Below, in pieces: positions 24,458 through 36,112 of a stretch of DNA of 64,000 nt (the stretch's first letter is position 1; each line of letters starts with the position of its first letter). Under the pieces are notes generated by a model, which saw only the letters and a list, made by a program, of their open reading frames with translations, did not search any database and had not been told where the DNA came from. The stretch spans positions 8,563,501 through 8,627,500 of the forward strand of contig JACCIC010000002.1 of assembly GCA_018907035.1 (NCBI GenBank), read 5' to 3'. Source of the DNA: Sycobia sp. Sy_11 (lineage: Eukaryota; Arthropoda; Insecta; Hymenoptera; Epichrysomallidae). The position numbers and the translations under genes are program-made.

Positions 24458-24459
24458 CC
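24437..24459. repeat. (GC)n run
   Basis: Uninterrupted alternating GC of about 22 bp ending exactly where the right arm starts; the left arm also ends in CG-alternating sequence (about 23134-23145). Confidence 0.9.
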
Positions 24460-24521
24460 CTTTTGTTCACCCGCCCTCGCCGTACAGTCCGCTACCAAAG
24501 CCATGCGTATCATACCAATGG
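24458..24521 (+). repeat. Leader of the right arm of the foldback-like structure
   Basis: Contains CCCTTTTGTTCACCCGC (24458-24474) and CGCTACCAAAGCC (24490-24502), 17 and 13 bp identical to the reverse complement of 23113-23129 and 23076-23088. Confidence 0.85.
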
Positions 24522-24983
24522 ATATCATGACTGCGCAGGTGAGCCTAATGCGATGCCTATTTATAAACCGCGAGGTGTCTGTAAAAGTCGAGGTCCCTTG
24601 AACACGTAAGGTTTTGTAATGTATATCCATTAAGTATATCGTGACTGCGCAGCTGAGCCTAGGCGGAGTGTATTGATAAGTTGAGAGATGTCTCTAAAAT
24701 ACGCGATCTCTTGCACTCGTAAGGTTTTTTTAATGTATATCCCCATTAAGCATACCGTGACGACGCAGGTGAGCCTATGCCAAGTCTATTTATAATTTGA
24801 TAGATGTCTCTGAAATACGAGATCCCTTCAACTTGTAAAGTATATAACGTACGTGTATATCTTTTAAGCATATCGTCACTAAGCAGGTGAACATATTGGA
24901 AGTCTATTAATAAACTGAAAGGTCTCTGTAAAATTCGAAGCCTTTGAACGTGTAAGAAGATATATAATATAAATCTACTAAAC
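24522..24983 (+). repeat. Tandem array of four diverged ~115-bp units
   Basis: Units start at 24522, 24636, 24752 and 24870 (114, 116, 118 and 114 bp). Blocks that recur in order are ATATCGTGACT, GCAGGTGAGCCTA, CTATTTATAA, a GGTCTCTGTAAAA-like block, TCGAGATCCCTTGAAC, CGTAAGGT, AATGTATATCC and ATTAAGC. Unit 2 has CAGCTGAG instead of CAGGTGAG and TATTGATAA instead of TATTTATAA; unit 4 is the most degraded. The array fades after 24983. No long open frame runs through it, and the varying unit lengths argue against coding. I know no family with this unit. Confidence 0.9.
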
Positions 24984-27900
24984 ATATTCATTATGATCAT
25001 CTTACTAATTTGCAATCTAAGATGGCTTTGTTAAATGAATTGTTTACTCTTCTTCCATTGAGCTTTTTGCATTTCGTATATGTAAATGTATTTTTTCAAT
25101 TTTTGTCAATACTAATATATATTTTCAAAGGAATCATGTCAAATGACAAAAGAAAGATCGTAAAAATATTATCTTAGTAAAATATATTTCATGTGACTCA
25201 GCTCAAAATTTGGCAAAACTTTATTCATAGATTAAGGTATATGCTTTGATCAATTTTAATATTGCCATTCTATTTGAAAGTTACTAAAACGATAAAAAAC
25301 CAAATTATTCGCCTGACTTGTTATGACGCTATTTGAAATCATTAACACAGTGAACCTATTTCTTCAAATTACTTGGGATGGCTCCATCTCAATGTGTAAG
25401 AATAGTGTTACTGTTACATGTCCTCAGTATGCGATTATTAATGATTAATGGTTATTAATGAGTATTAATGATTAATCTTTTCTGTCTTATCGACAATATC
25501 GGATCTGCATTATATTTATATATGAACTACAATTATTACAATTTCATAATAATTTATTTTACATCTCAAGGGCTGCTACTAAGCACTAATCATTGACATT
25601 GGAATTGTGGGCGCCATCGTCGGTACTCATGGCTAGATTTGAGAATATTTATGAGAAATTAAATACGTTCGACTGCAATAATATGAACAAAACTAGAATT
25701 TAATTAATGACGTTTGACAAATTTTCATGATTTGATCGCCGTCTTTCAATAATATCGGACCATTAAATTTATGTTGATATTCATGAAAATATAAGACCAT
25801 TTTCTATATACCGACAGGACTTCCTTCAGCATGTATAAAATAAATGATTGATCGACTGTCTCGTTGGTAGCATGAATATTTATAAATTATTTTATGAAAA
25901 ATAGGGGGAAATTGTAAAAAAACATATTTGATGCAATAAGATACAAATTGAACGGAGTTATGAAGTTTGCATCTTCCAATTGGGCTGGGGGACGGTCAAA
26001 TATAGTATAAAAGTGTACTTAACTGGGGTGCAAGTGTCTCGGAACGATGATATAGAAGCAACAATATTAATGATGTATTCTAATCTCTCATTTTTCATCT
26101 CAGGCGTTCGGTGCTGATGACATCTTCACAAAGCGTCATTGTTAAACCCCTGGCAAAGCATCGAGGACCATGACTTCATAAAGCTGCAAATGCAGCGGCA
26201 TCTCGTCAATTCTCCGTCCTACACAGACGCGATTAACGCGTTTTTACTAGATCGAGACTATTTTGCTAAGGTCAAGTTTTCAATCAGTCGTCGACAAAGG
26301 ACATGTAACCGACCGTCTAAATTTTACGTGACATCGTGTTACGAATTTTTTAAAGTATGCCATGTCTATCTATCGGCCTCCCGAGTGACATTTTAGCAAC
26401 AGGAGATTCTTTATATTGTTGGGGACGTTGCTTAGCGAATTTCTTGCGCAATCCCCCTCCCCCCTTCCCAAGGAAGACAGACAGAGCCCCGCGTCTTCAC
26501 AGTATAAAGTTCGTAAAAAATGTAAATCCATTACGGGAACTTTCGCTCATTTCTCACGTTCGCGTCACTGGCGCGTAATTACTCTACAGATTGTCATTAA
26601 AAGACGTGCGAGTGACGCATTCTTGATAGCCGAGGGAGCGCCGGGGACGCATTAAAGACACGTGACTATCGCAAGGGTCTATCGTAGCTTCGCGAAAATG
26701 CTTCGAGTTCCTTGAAAATTACACATTGTTGTTTCGAGCGCTTTTGCGAAGAAGTTGTCCAGAACTTTTGTGGGATATCTCAAAAGTCGTAGTCATTTAA
26801 CACATATTCGTACGGGACAACTGAAAGTTTGACTTTTCTCTCGACTTCTTTTAACGAAAAAGTATTGTAGTTTTGTTCTAGGAGCCTTAAAATTTGCGCA
26901 TTAATGAATGTGATTAATGCGTAAACAAAAAAAAAAAAACACTGAAAAATTACTAATTCAGCTCATTTTTACTGCCCATGTACTATTTTTTAACTAAGAA
27001 ATAGCCTAGAATTTTTACTTTTGACACCTACTGTTCCTTGTTTAATCTACGCTACGTCCGCTATGGTGGCTCTGGCCAAATCGAGAATGGCACTGTTGCA
27101 AAAACGTTACAAGTTTAAATTAATTTTGAAACATAATAATAATAATAAACTTTAACTGATTTTTATTTGGAAACAGTTTGTATGCCAAAGCTGTGTTTTC
27201 TTGTTAAACTGTCCATCATTAATAATCATTAATTTACAATTATAGTTTTGTAAAGATACTAGGAGACTTTAAATTTGCTCAGTACGTATAACTAAGAGAT
27301 AGGAAAATATGAAGATCCGTATAATGCTAAATTATTTAGAAAAAACACATTAATTTTTGTGAGCTGAATGTTTTTTTTAAACAAAATATTAACAATTGTT
27401 TAAACGCAATCACAAACCAATCTAGCATGGGTTCTAATACAAATTCTATAAATAATCAAGTTATTATTTTTTAGGCTGATAAACTAAGATTACTCCTGAA
27501 AGAAGTATGAAATTAATAAAAGTCAGTGTCAATGAATTTTTTAAGCTTTTTTTAGAGATATGACAGTGTTCCATAATTTTGAATTTACACGCGTGCATTT
27601 TGAAATTTTTCTACTGTTTGCTCAAAGTTAGTGTAGTTTTTTTATTTTTAACTTATAGCAGGTAAAGTTCACTATGTTTACAGAGATGTAACAAATGAAC
27701 AAAATCAGTCTATAAAAGTCATTTTTATACATAACATCTTTTGCTTTAATTAAATAATATTTAGCTGAGTTCGAATAATTTTTAACGATATTGAGTATAT
27801 TTATCTGTTTAAATTTTTTACGTATAATATCTATAATAATTTTGCATATACACATTTTTATCAAGTTTAAGGAGAAGTTTCACCAATATTTCTCGCTTAT

Positions 27901-28020
27901 TTTTCAAAAAAAAAAGTACCTTTCCGTTCTGCCATTCGCCATCGTACTTTATTGCAAAACAATGAAACTAATACGTACATATACACAATCGTGTAAACGA
28001 AAACATCTTGACCAGATCTA
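24984..28020. other. AT-rich non-coding DNA
   Basis: No gene recognised. Includes a short TTAATGATTAATGG-type local duplication at 25435-25478 and a moderately GC-rich patch at 26140-26700 with an 85-codon frame (26139-26396 plus) that has mixed composition but no known motif and no proper start codon. Confidence 0.55.
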
Positions 28021-28903
28021 TTGACTACTTGTAAGAAACCGATAGAAATGTCAGTGCGACTAGGCGGGTACGTGAGCGTAACTCCCTTGAAATTTTGTCA
28101 GAATCGTTTTTTACCCGTCCTCGATGAGCTCCACGATATGTAAAATTGCTGTTTCCTTAAATCCGTGTCTTAAATCCTTAAATCGCGCCATGTAATTCAA
28201 TGTCAGAATTACCATTCGTATGCATTTTGCGCAATTTCTTTATTTCTTTTGTATATTTTCCTTTAACGTCATTGTGGCAATAATAATTAAATGCCGATGG
28301 GGCGACTTTATAGCAGGTTGGCTCGACACGACGCGCCGGCCGCCGGGCGCCGCTCGCGAGAATCGCGACGAGCTTTATTATTGCTATCCTCGCGGAGCGG
28401 AGAGCGACTCCTCCTCCCCCTCCCCCTCCCCCCACTCCACAATGAAATAATTACGCAAACTATGCTGCCCAGTTGCGCGCCGATCCGTTCCGCTTCTATA
28501 TAAATCCTGCCCTTCTCGTGAGTTTTCTCGACCGATGTGTACGGACGGGTGGGAGGGAGGTTGGGGGGGGGGGTAAACATAGACTTATTTTGTCGTGACT
28601 CAGTTGCCCTACTCGCTTGGGGCGGCTATTCAAGAGGGAGACGGAGCGAAGGAGAGTGAGAGAGCTCGTGCAAGAAATCGCAATCGGAGGAAGTGGGAAA
28701 TAGGTCTCGTCCGGGGGGGGGGGACGGCTGACGCGTCGGGCTGCTTTATCACTTTTGAAGAGCCCCGGCGCAGGGGGAGGGTTAGGATACCGATGGTCGT
28801 ATTTAAGGACGTTGGTTACGCTTTTTGCGACGCCCCGAGAGCTCATTCCGCTCGCATGTCCTTCGCAATTCCAGCTGTACCTACGCTCTTTCTCCCCTTC
28901 TCC

Positions 28904-28945
<42 letters not shown>

Positions 28946-29550
28946 CCACTCTGTCTGTCTCTTGCCCTCGTTCTCTCGTTTATTCTCGTTGATTTCGAAT
29001 TGTTGCTGGACTCTTATTCGAAAATCTTGATACACCAACAGGAGTTATGTCTGGGAATTGACACTGCACATACGTACGCATTCTAAACAATTCATTAACG
29101 CGTATTGAAAGTAATTTTGTTGCTTAATTAAATTATCTAAGACGATTAAGACAACGATTAGACGGCTGTCGTTCGAACGCTCGGAAACAAAAATTTGGTT
29201 TTTTTTTCAGCGGAGGACGTTCGCGACGTTACAGGCCGAACGAACATTCATATGGACGATTATCGAAACTGGAGAGTCGCAGTTGCAGCGGCATTCGCAA
29301 ATGTAAATAATGACGAGAGTTGTGTTGAAAAAAAAAAAAAAAAAAAAATCCGCGGCATCCCGGAGCAAGGCGCGCGCCCTCCGAGCTGTACGAAACCGGT
29401 ATTGCGCTATTTCTAATTATAGAATCCAGTTTGTATTTACAATCGATAAATTTCCGGGGGTACCGTTAATTTCGATACGGGCCCGAGTCGTGGGTTTCGC
29501 TTAAACCGTCGCCTGGAAATCCAGTCTGGATCGTTTTGGCGAATTTTTCA
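28021..29550. other. CpG-rich block without a clear gene
   Basis: CpG-rich from about 28310 to 28860, with C/G runs, a (CT)n tract and an A18 tract near 29331. Long frames here (28496-29038 minus, 28595-29086 plus) are driven by CT/GA repeats. A good-looking splice acceptor at about 29200-29211 leads into a short open frame (see findings). Confidence 0.5.
28908..28941. repeat. (CT)n microsatellite
   Basis: About 17 CT units. Confidence 0.95.
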
Positions 29551-31220
29551 TGACTACACACTCGTAAAACATGGATTACGTATAAAGCATGGATTACGAG
29601 AAATGTCTCGATACATAAATATGCTGCTCGGAGTGCAAATTATCTTGTACAATGACGGGAAATTGCGAAAATCAATGTATAAAGCTAAATAATAATAATA
29701 ACCACAACAACAACAATAATAATAACAACAACAACAATAATAATAATAATAATAATAATAAAAGTACTATATATACTCATTTTACTGTTGCAGTATTGTC
29801 GAAAAAAAATTAGTCTGTAAGTCTTTTCTATTATCTGCTAGACATTTAAGCATTATTACTACATACGTTGCGTTTTTCATCTTGTTTTTCTTCAACTCGT
29901 CGCGTCAAAGATAGAAGGAAAAAGGTGAACAATATTAAATTAAATTAAATTGTTTATATTAAAATGTTTCGGCTGTAATGCTTTCGTAAGATTTCATTTA
30001 AGTCTATATTTAGTTCAAAAATAAAAGTTATATGGAATCGAAAAGCAAAAAAAAAAAAATAACTTTGGAAGGTGGAGCACAACGGACATATGGGAAGACA
30101 CTCACATTTGTGTCTGCTTCGCGTCTAAACGATTATTTGTACTTTTTATCGTCAATTTTAAATTTTATATCCCGTACAGACATTACACGTGTAGAGCCTT
30201 AAATTAATATACATTTTTTATGTTTTAGTGTGTGTGTGTGTGTGTGTCTATATATATGCCGCAATTGCGGTCTAGACTCTTCAAGTATGTATTATTTCGC
30301 CGGTAACTGAATGATTTATGCGCTTTTTTTCAATTCTATATTTTACTATTCTATATCATATTCTATTATCATTCAAACTCACAAGGGTCAAACAATAGAA
30401 CCTAAATCCATAATTGTGAATAAATCTCCAAATTGTCGCCTAATAATATTAACGGTTTATTACATAAAATTGTTCAGACAGTTTTCAATCGAAAGAAAGC
30501 TCATTGTATGTGGAAAAAAAAACTGAATTAAATTTATGTATTATTATTCTATGTTTATTATTTTTCGTGCATAGTGCCTTTACGTAGAATTCATTAAAAT
30601 ACGCTCGAACGTTAAGTTTTTAGGAAAATAATACATTTCTTGTACGTTTATTTACTTTATACTCAATTTTTTAAAATCATTTTTCGAGCTCAACACGGGG
30701 TCCCACCTGCGTCCCCGATTGACAGGAAAAATAGTCAGGTTTGGACGAATTTTATTTACGAAATATTATATTTTTTTTTTTTTTTTAATAAATAATACAA
30801 ACATTATGAAACTCGGTATATCATTATACCTAAATATAAAAATCATTTAATTAAAACTTCAAGAAAGTTTATTGAGTGTATTTATAAACTAAGAGGAAAA
30901 ATTTTTATTAATAAGGAAATATGCCGAAAGTTATCCATAATTTTTTTTCAGCATTCTTCATTGATATCGACTATATGAAAAATAGTAATGAGTAAGAAAT
31001 AATTTGAGTGCCGACATTTGGCAACGTTACTTATCAACGAATAGGAATAGACGTCGCGTTATATTATATTATGTATAATAGAAGTCCGAGCCTGTTGTCA
31101 GATCAGCCGATACACAAAGCTGTATATAATATAATACCTGTACTGTCTTACTCGGTGCCGATAGAACCGCATTAATGACATTAATATAAGATCTTGTGTG
31201 TTTAACTCGATATTCAAATA
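29551..31220. other. AT-rich non-coding DNA
   Basis: No gene seen. Holds an AAT/AAC trinucleotide array and a short (TG)n near 30231-30247. Confidence 0.6.
29687..29761. repeat. (AAT)n/(AAC)n compound microsatellite
   Basis: Interleaved AAT and AAC (ACA) triplets ending in about nine pure AAT units. Confidence 0.9.
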
Positions 31221-31452
31221 ACAAGACTTATTGTTTCAATTTTACCGTCCAGGTATCCGACCATCCAGGACGAAGTTAGTCTCTCTTTCCCCTCTACGTG
31301 AAAGGCGACCCTCCGCCCTCATCTCACTTCTGCCATCCATACGTCATATTTACGAAATCTCAAGCCCGGCAGCTGTATCTTTGCATCGGCATTGGGTCCG
31401 CGGCCGCGGCGCGACGTGCGTGCGAATCGATCTTATAAACATCGCCGATACG

Positions 31453-31454
<2 letters not shown>

Positions 31455-31496
<42 letters not shown>
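31455..31496. repeat. (TA)n microsatellite
   Basis: About 20 TA units in CpG-rich surroundings. Confidence 0.95.
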
Positions 31497-31501
<5 letters not shown>

Positions 31502-31903
31502 AGGGTAGAAAGCGAGCTCTCGAAACCAGTTACACCCCCCTCCCCTTACGTCCCGATAAAAGTACTGGCGCCCTCCCCTCCTCTCACGGCTCGGACGAAA
31601 AAGTCGCGCTTCCACCAAGGTGGACCGGTGATGCTGCCGCGGTGTGCGTGCCGCTATTTCAGCTCTCGTATCTCCTATTATTATTTCTTCTCCCTCCAGC
31701 TCCCGACTCCGTCCCCATCCAACCTTCCTCCCCCCAACCCTTTCCCCCCCCCCGATGATATTACGCGAGAGCGAGAGAGAAATAGCGCGCGCGCATATTA
31801 TAAGGCGTCGGTCGCGTCGCCCGTGTCCGTTCGATGAACTCTCCGGCGGGCGCGCATTCCCCGCTCATTTATATGCAGGCACGCGCGCGCGCGCGTTCGA
31901 CGG

Positions 31904-31928
31904 CCGCGGCGGCGGCGGCGGCGGCGGC
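31904..31928. repeat. (GCG)n trinucleotide array
   Basis: About eight GCG/CGG units. Confidence 0.9.
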
Positions 31929-31974
31929 GCCTGGCGCCTCGCGCGATGCACTGCTTTTTCCCTCCCCTCTCTCG

Positions 31975-32003
<29 letters not shown>
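31975..32003. repeat. (TA)n microsatellite
   Basis: About 14 TA units. Confidence 0.95.
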
Positions 32004-32007
<4 letters not shown>

Positions 32008-32126
32008 GAGCATACCCGCCCCTCGCCCCACCTGTTCCAGACTCGTAGACACCCGTGGCGCGAAACACGCGCGCGGAGACGCAATTACGATTAACTGAAA
32101 GTGAGATTTCGATTGAGATAATTGTC

Positions 32127-32129
<3 letters not shown>

Positions 32130-32171
<42 letters not shown>
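32130..32171. repeat. (CT)n microsatellite
   Basis: About 21 CT units. Confidence 0.95.
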
Positions 32172-32173
<2 letters not shown>

Positions 32174-32780
32174 TGGCGCTGACGCGGAGGGGGTTGGCAC
32201 GTCGATATCAATCACACGAGTTCGAGCCTGCGTCAAAAATTTCACAATCAGACCGGACTCCAGGTGGCGTTTAATTGAGCTAACACTTTTATTATTACGC
32301 GCGCGTCGATCGAAAGCTATCATTGCCGTCGGCCGTAATCTCGCCACCCTTAGGTTCCGCTGGACTGCGCGCATAAGACGGCGCGTGGCCCGATCGCCAC
32401 CTTCCCGCGGCTCGGAATTCGCGACGGCGCGGGAGAGGGGGGAGGGAGGGCAGGTAAGGCCGCGGGGATTTTTCTCCGCACATGCGACGCGCGCACGCGA
32501 TACGCGCGCGCCTGCGTAAATTGCCGACGACATTACGGGGTAAAAGTTCTTTTCCTTTCTTTTTCCTTCTGTTTTTTTGTTTCGCCTCCTGCTTGATGAG
32601 CGTACGGATCGGATTATCGTCGCGTTTCGACCTTGCCGGCGGTGGTGGCTGCGGGTTTCTCGCTTTTTTCCATTCCTTACCTGTTTTTTTTTTTTTTGCT
32701 CGCAAGACATATTAATTCGAGGCGTTTTGTCGCGGGACACCGAGGCACTCGTGTGCTCCGTAAAGTGCGGCAGTTTATAT

Positions 32781-33670
32781 GGGTAAAAAAGAAAGACGTG
32801 AAATTTACGGAGCTGAAAACGTTGCGAGAAAGCGAAAGGGTCTCGATTCTCAAGGCTAATGTATGGTAAATTGATCGCACAGAGAGTTTTTCTAGGAGAT
32901 TTTCTCGATTGAAGAATTTATCCGACTAAGTAAAGCATTGAAGTAGAATTAATAGATCAGTTATTGTTTTGAATAAAAATTAACATATTCACCCGTATTT
33001 CGTATTTGTAATATCCGATAACGTTGTCGAATCACCATTCATTAGCGCAACAAAGATACTGCTGATGGATTAAGCATTCAAATTTGTTTCGAATATTTGG
33101 CATTACTGTTTCTCATTCAATATGTATAATTTAATTGATTTTAATCGATTTTACGGTTTTATTAAAAATTCAGTAATCTTTTGGTATTATTGACTCTTCT
33201 TAAATATCCGCAAGTTTATTTAAGTATGCGGTACTGCTGTAATTCATACTACTTTTTAAATCTGTTTTAATATAGTCGAAAGCAAAGAGGTTCATTAGAT
33301 TTTGACCTTACATCTAAAAATATGCATAATTCATATTTAAATAGAAAATTGTTCAAAAAAACTGTCGCGCGATTTTTCCAAATCTCGTAATTTCTCCAGG
33401 ATAATCGATGAGCGGTCGTAAAAATGCTGATTTTTCACATCGCTGCTATTACCTGGGGATATTTATTCGGTTCATAAAAAATGTTCAGTGTTCAAAAAAA
33501 AAAAAAAAAAAACAATAAAGCAGCAGGATCACCGAAAGCTAATACATCGAAACAAAATCTATAACAATCCTTGGGTTAGTCGAAAAAAAAAACGATTTGA
33601 AAAAAGATAAAGACGAACGATTGCTTGTCAGAAGAGCATAACAAAGTCTACCATTAATATACATATTTGC
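32781..33670. other. AT-rich non-coding DNA
   Basis: No gene seen; contains an A18 tract near 33495-33512. Confidence 0.6.
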
Positions 33671-34401
33671 AAACTCGTGCGCGCCATCGAAACTCCGTCG
33701 GCTGAACACAATTTCCCGAAGCTATTTTTGGTGCCGATCGTGCTTTTATCGCAATTCCATCCGATAATCGCTTTATTCGTCCTTCTTCCACCTCCTCCTC
33801 CTCCCCGGCCCCAAACACGGCTAATCCTCTCTACTTTTCAGGCACTCCACGTAAAACATTTGATAGTTACAGTTTCTTGAGGTTTGGACTCCCCAGGCAG
33901 GAGCGCAACCACGTTTCAATTTTCCATTCCCAGCATCTCTAGGCGCCCCGACCGCCCACCGGCGGCGGGGAAGGGAGGTGAGGGTGAGAAGGAGGAGGGG
34001 GAGGTTTATTTCTTCCTTTATCCCTTCGCATATAGGCCCTCGACTCTTGGCTTAACGGTTCATCGCGGACGAAGAGAGCGGGCGGAGACGCAGCAGAGGG
34101 GCGAGGAGGGGAGAGGGCGAGATCGCCACGATTTTTAATCAATTTCTTATGTAGGCTTCCCCGCATATTTTCCCCCTCCCCGCCCCTGTCTCTCTGGTCC
34201 CCTCGTTCATTTCCCTTTTCCCCCCCCTGCCTCCTTCGAAACTGTTTAGTTCGCATATGCGAGGCTTGTGATTCTTTCATCAACGTCGTCATTATTCCTC
34301 TTTTTTTTCTCTCCGCGCGAAACTATGTTTTACCTTACGTAAGTTTATCCACTACAAGCGCTTTACGGTACAATTTTAATTTACGCGCTTTCTTTACTTC
34401 T

Positions 34402-34406
<5 letters not shown>

Positions 34407-34447
<41 letters not shown>
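34407..34447. repeat. (CT)n microsatellite
   Basis: About 20 CT units. Confidence 0.95.
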
Positions 34448-34450
<3 letters not shown>

Positions 34451-36086
34451 CTCTCCTTCTCTCTCACTCCTTATTCTTTTTTTTTCGTTCTCAAAGCTAA
34501 TCTTGTATACACGTGTAGTACACGGGAGGAGTAGAGATGAGGGAGGGAAATAAAGCGAAGCTTCCACTCCCCCTCACCTCGCTCGGGACATCGGTAGGCA
34601 GGGCGTAATGAATGGGTGCGTACCACCTCTGATAAGTGCCAGACAGTGACTCGACCGGCCGGTCCGCCGGCGTAATAATATAGCCAAGTGCTCGCCGAGG
34701 GCTTTAACGCCTCGGATTTTCAGGATCTTTTCTTTTCTCGTTTTCAATGATTGTAACGATAATTACGAGCCGCGCACTATGTCGTGTAAGAAATTTTAAG
34801 TGGAGGCAAATAATTCGTTATAATTTTGTTTCCAATTAAGTCCCGCGCGACCTGATCGTTCAATCTATAAATAAGCCGGGGCGTGTCCCGTTCGGCTATT
34901 TTTGAAAATCGAATTTTCCAATAGGAAGTTGTCTTTCCCCAGTCGGGCCTCCTTCTCCGGCACGTGTCCGGGTTGGCTGCGTGCGCTAAAAAAAAAAAAA
35001 AAAACAAAATCGGGTAATTGAGAAAACATTTTTTTAAAGCAGCTCATAGAAGAGATTGCCTGACGCAAGACAAATATTCGAGGAAAGGGTATTGTTTCAG
35101 CAAGACTCTGTCGTCAATACTAAGCTTTTGGGGGATGGCCAGTCTGATTATTAGAGTGCCAGGATTCGGTGACGGTCTACCGATTTTTGGAGGAACTACT
35201 TCCCGTCGGGTATATTGTTTATACGTTCAAACAATATACGTATCCATTTGGGGTCTCGTAAGAAATCTCCAGACTACGGAAAAGGACTAGTCTCGTTTGC
35301 CTTATAATGTCTACCTGCAATCAAATTAATTCACCAAGGTCTACAAGTAAGCCGTATAATCGGGCTCATATCACGATTTTCTTGAGAAAATAATTGATCC
35401 AGTATTTTTAATTCCCTTACAATTGTGTCGATGTCACAACCTTAAGACCTTTATGACTCGTTCGTGCTTCGCTACTAATATGGTTCTAAGAGGCTTTATA
35501 AGCCTGTGCAATTTGGAGACCATCCCCTTACAAGATTGATCTATTTTTACAATACATTTACAATTGTAGAGTGCAACGGTATTTTTCATCGATAAAAACA
35601 ATCGAGAAATGAAATCATCCCCCCCCCCCGCGGAACAAAGTACCGGGATGCTCAGTCATATATGGAGTAGGAAACTTGGATCTCGAGGTGACATTACTTT
35701 ATGTCGCTATTATTGTTTAATGCATGCAGCTGTTGTTCCATCCATTTGTACTCAAAAACATCCATCCACGTGTTGCTCTTGTTGCCACTAAATTTCAGTA
35801 AAAGTAGCTCGCGTCTTTCAATTGAAAATCAGAGAGCCTCGAACCGCGGATGCATGCATTTGCCATTTATCGTAAAGCCGTAAAAATGTTTCTCACCTGT
35901 ACAAGGAGCGACTACGCAGCCGCGTACAATAAATCATTTAAAATAAGGCATTGGAGTCCGGCGTTGCGGGCGCGCGAAGCGGAACCGGGCGCGATCGGTA
36001 GCTATCGCCGTACGGCCCATTAAATTATAAATTCTATACCAATTGTCCCGCGGCGCTACCTCGTCTCCTCCTTCTCCTATCCCCGC

Positions 36087-36112
36087 TCTCTCTCTCTCTC
36101 TCTCTCTCTCTT
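36087..36112. repeat. (CT)n microsatellite
   Basis: About 13 CT units. Confidence 0.95.

Larger units (their letters stand above)
31221..32780. other. CpG-rich block without a clear gene
   Basis: Dense CpG with (TA)n, (GCG)n, (TA)n and (CT)n arrays within 700 bp. The 291-codon minus-strand frame at 31865-32740 is the longest in the window but reads through RE and IY repeat translations and Arg-rich sequence; I do not accept it as a gene. Confidence 0.5.

Noticed and set aside
24522..24983. Tandem units considered as coding repeats
   Set aside because: Unit lengths of 114, 116, 118 and 114 bp do not keep a frame, and stops occur in every frame.
26139..26396. 85-codon frame with mixed composition after a CAG acceptor-like site
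   Set aside because: It starts at a TTG rather than ATG, the frame through the acceptor has a stop, and no homology is recognised.
31865..32740. Longest open frame (291 codons, minus strand)
   Set aside because: It runs through (GA)n, (TA)n and (GCG)n arrays and otherwise encodes Arg/Pro-rich sequence; the overlapping frames on both strands are equally open, as expected of stop-poor GC-rich repeats.
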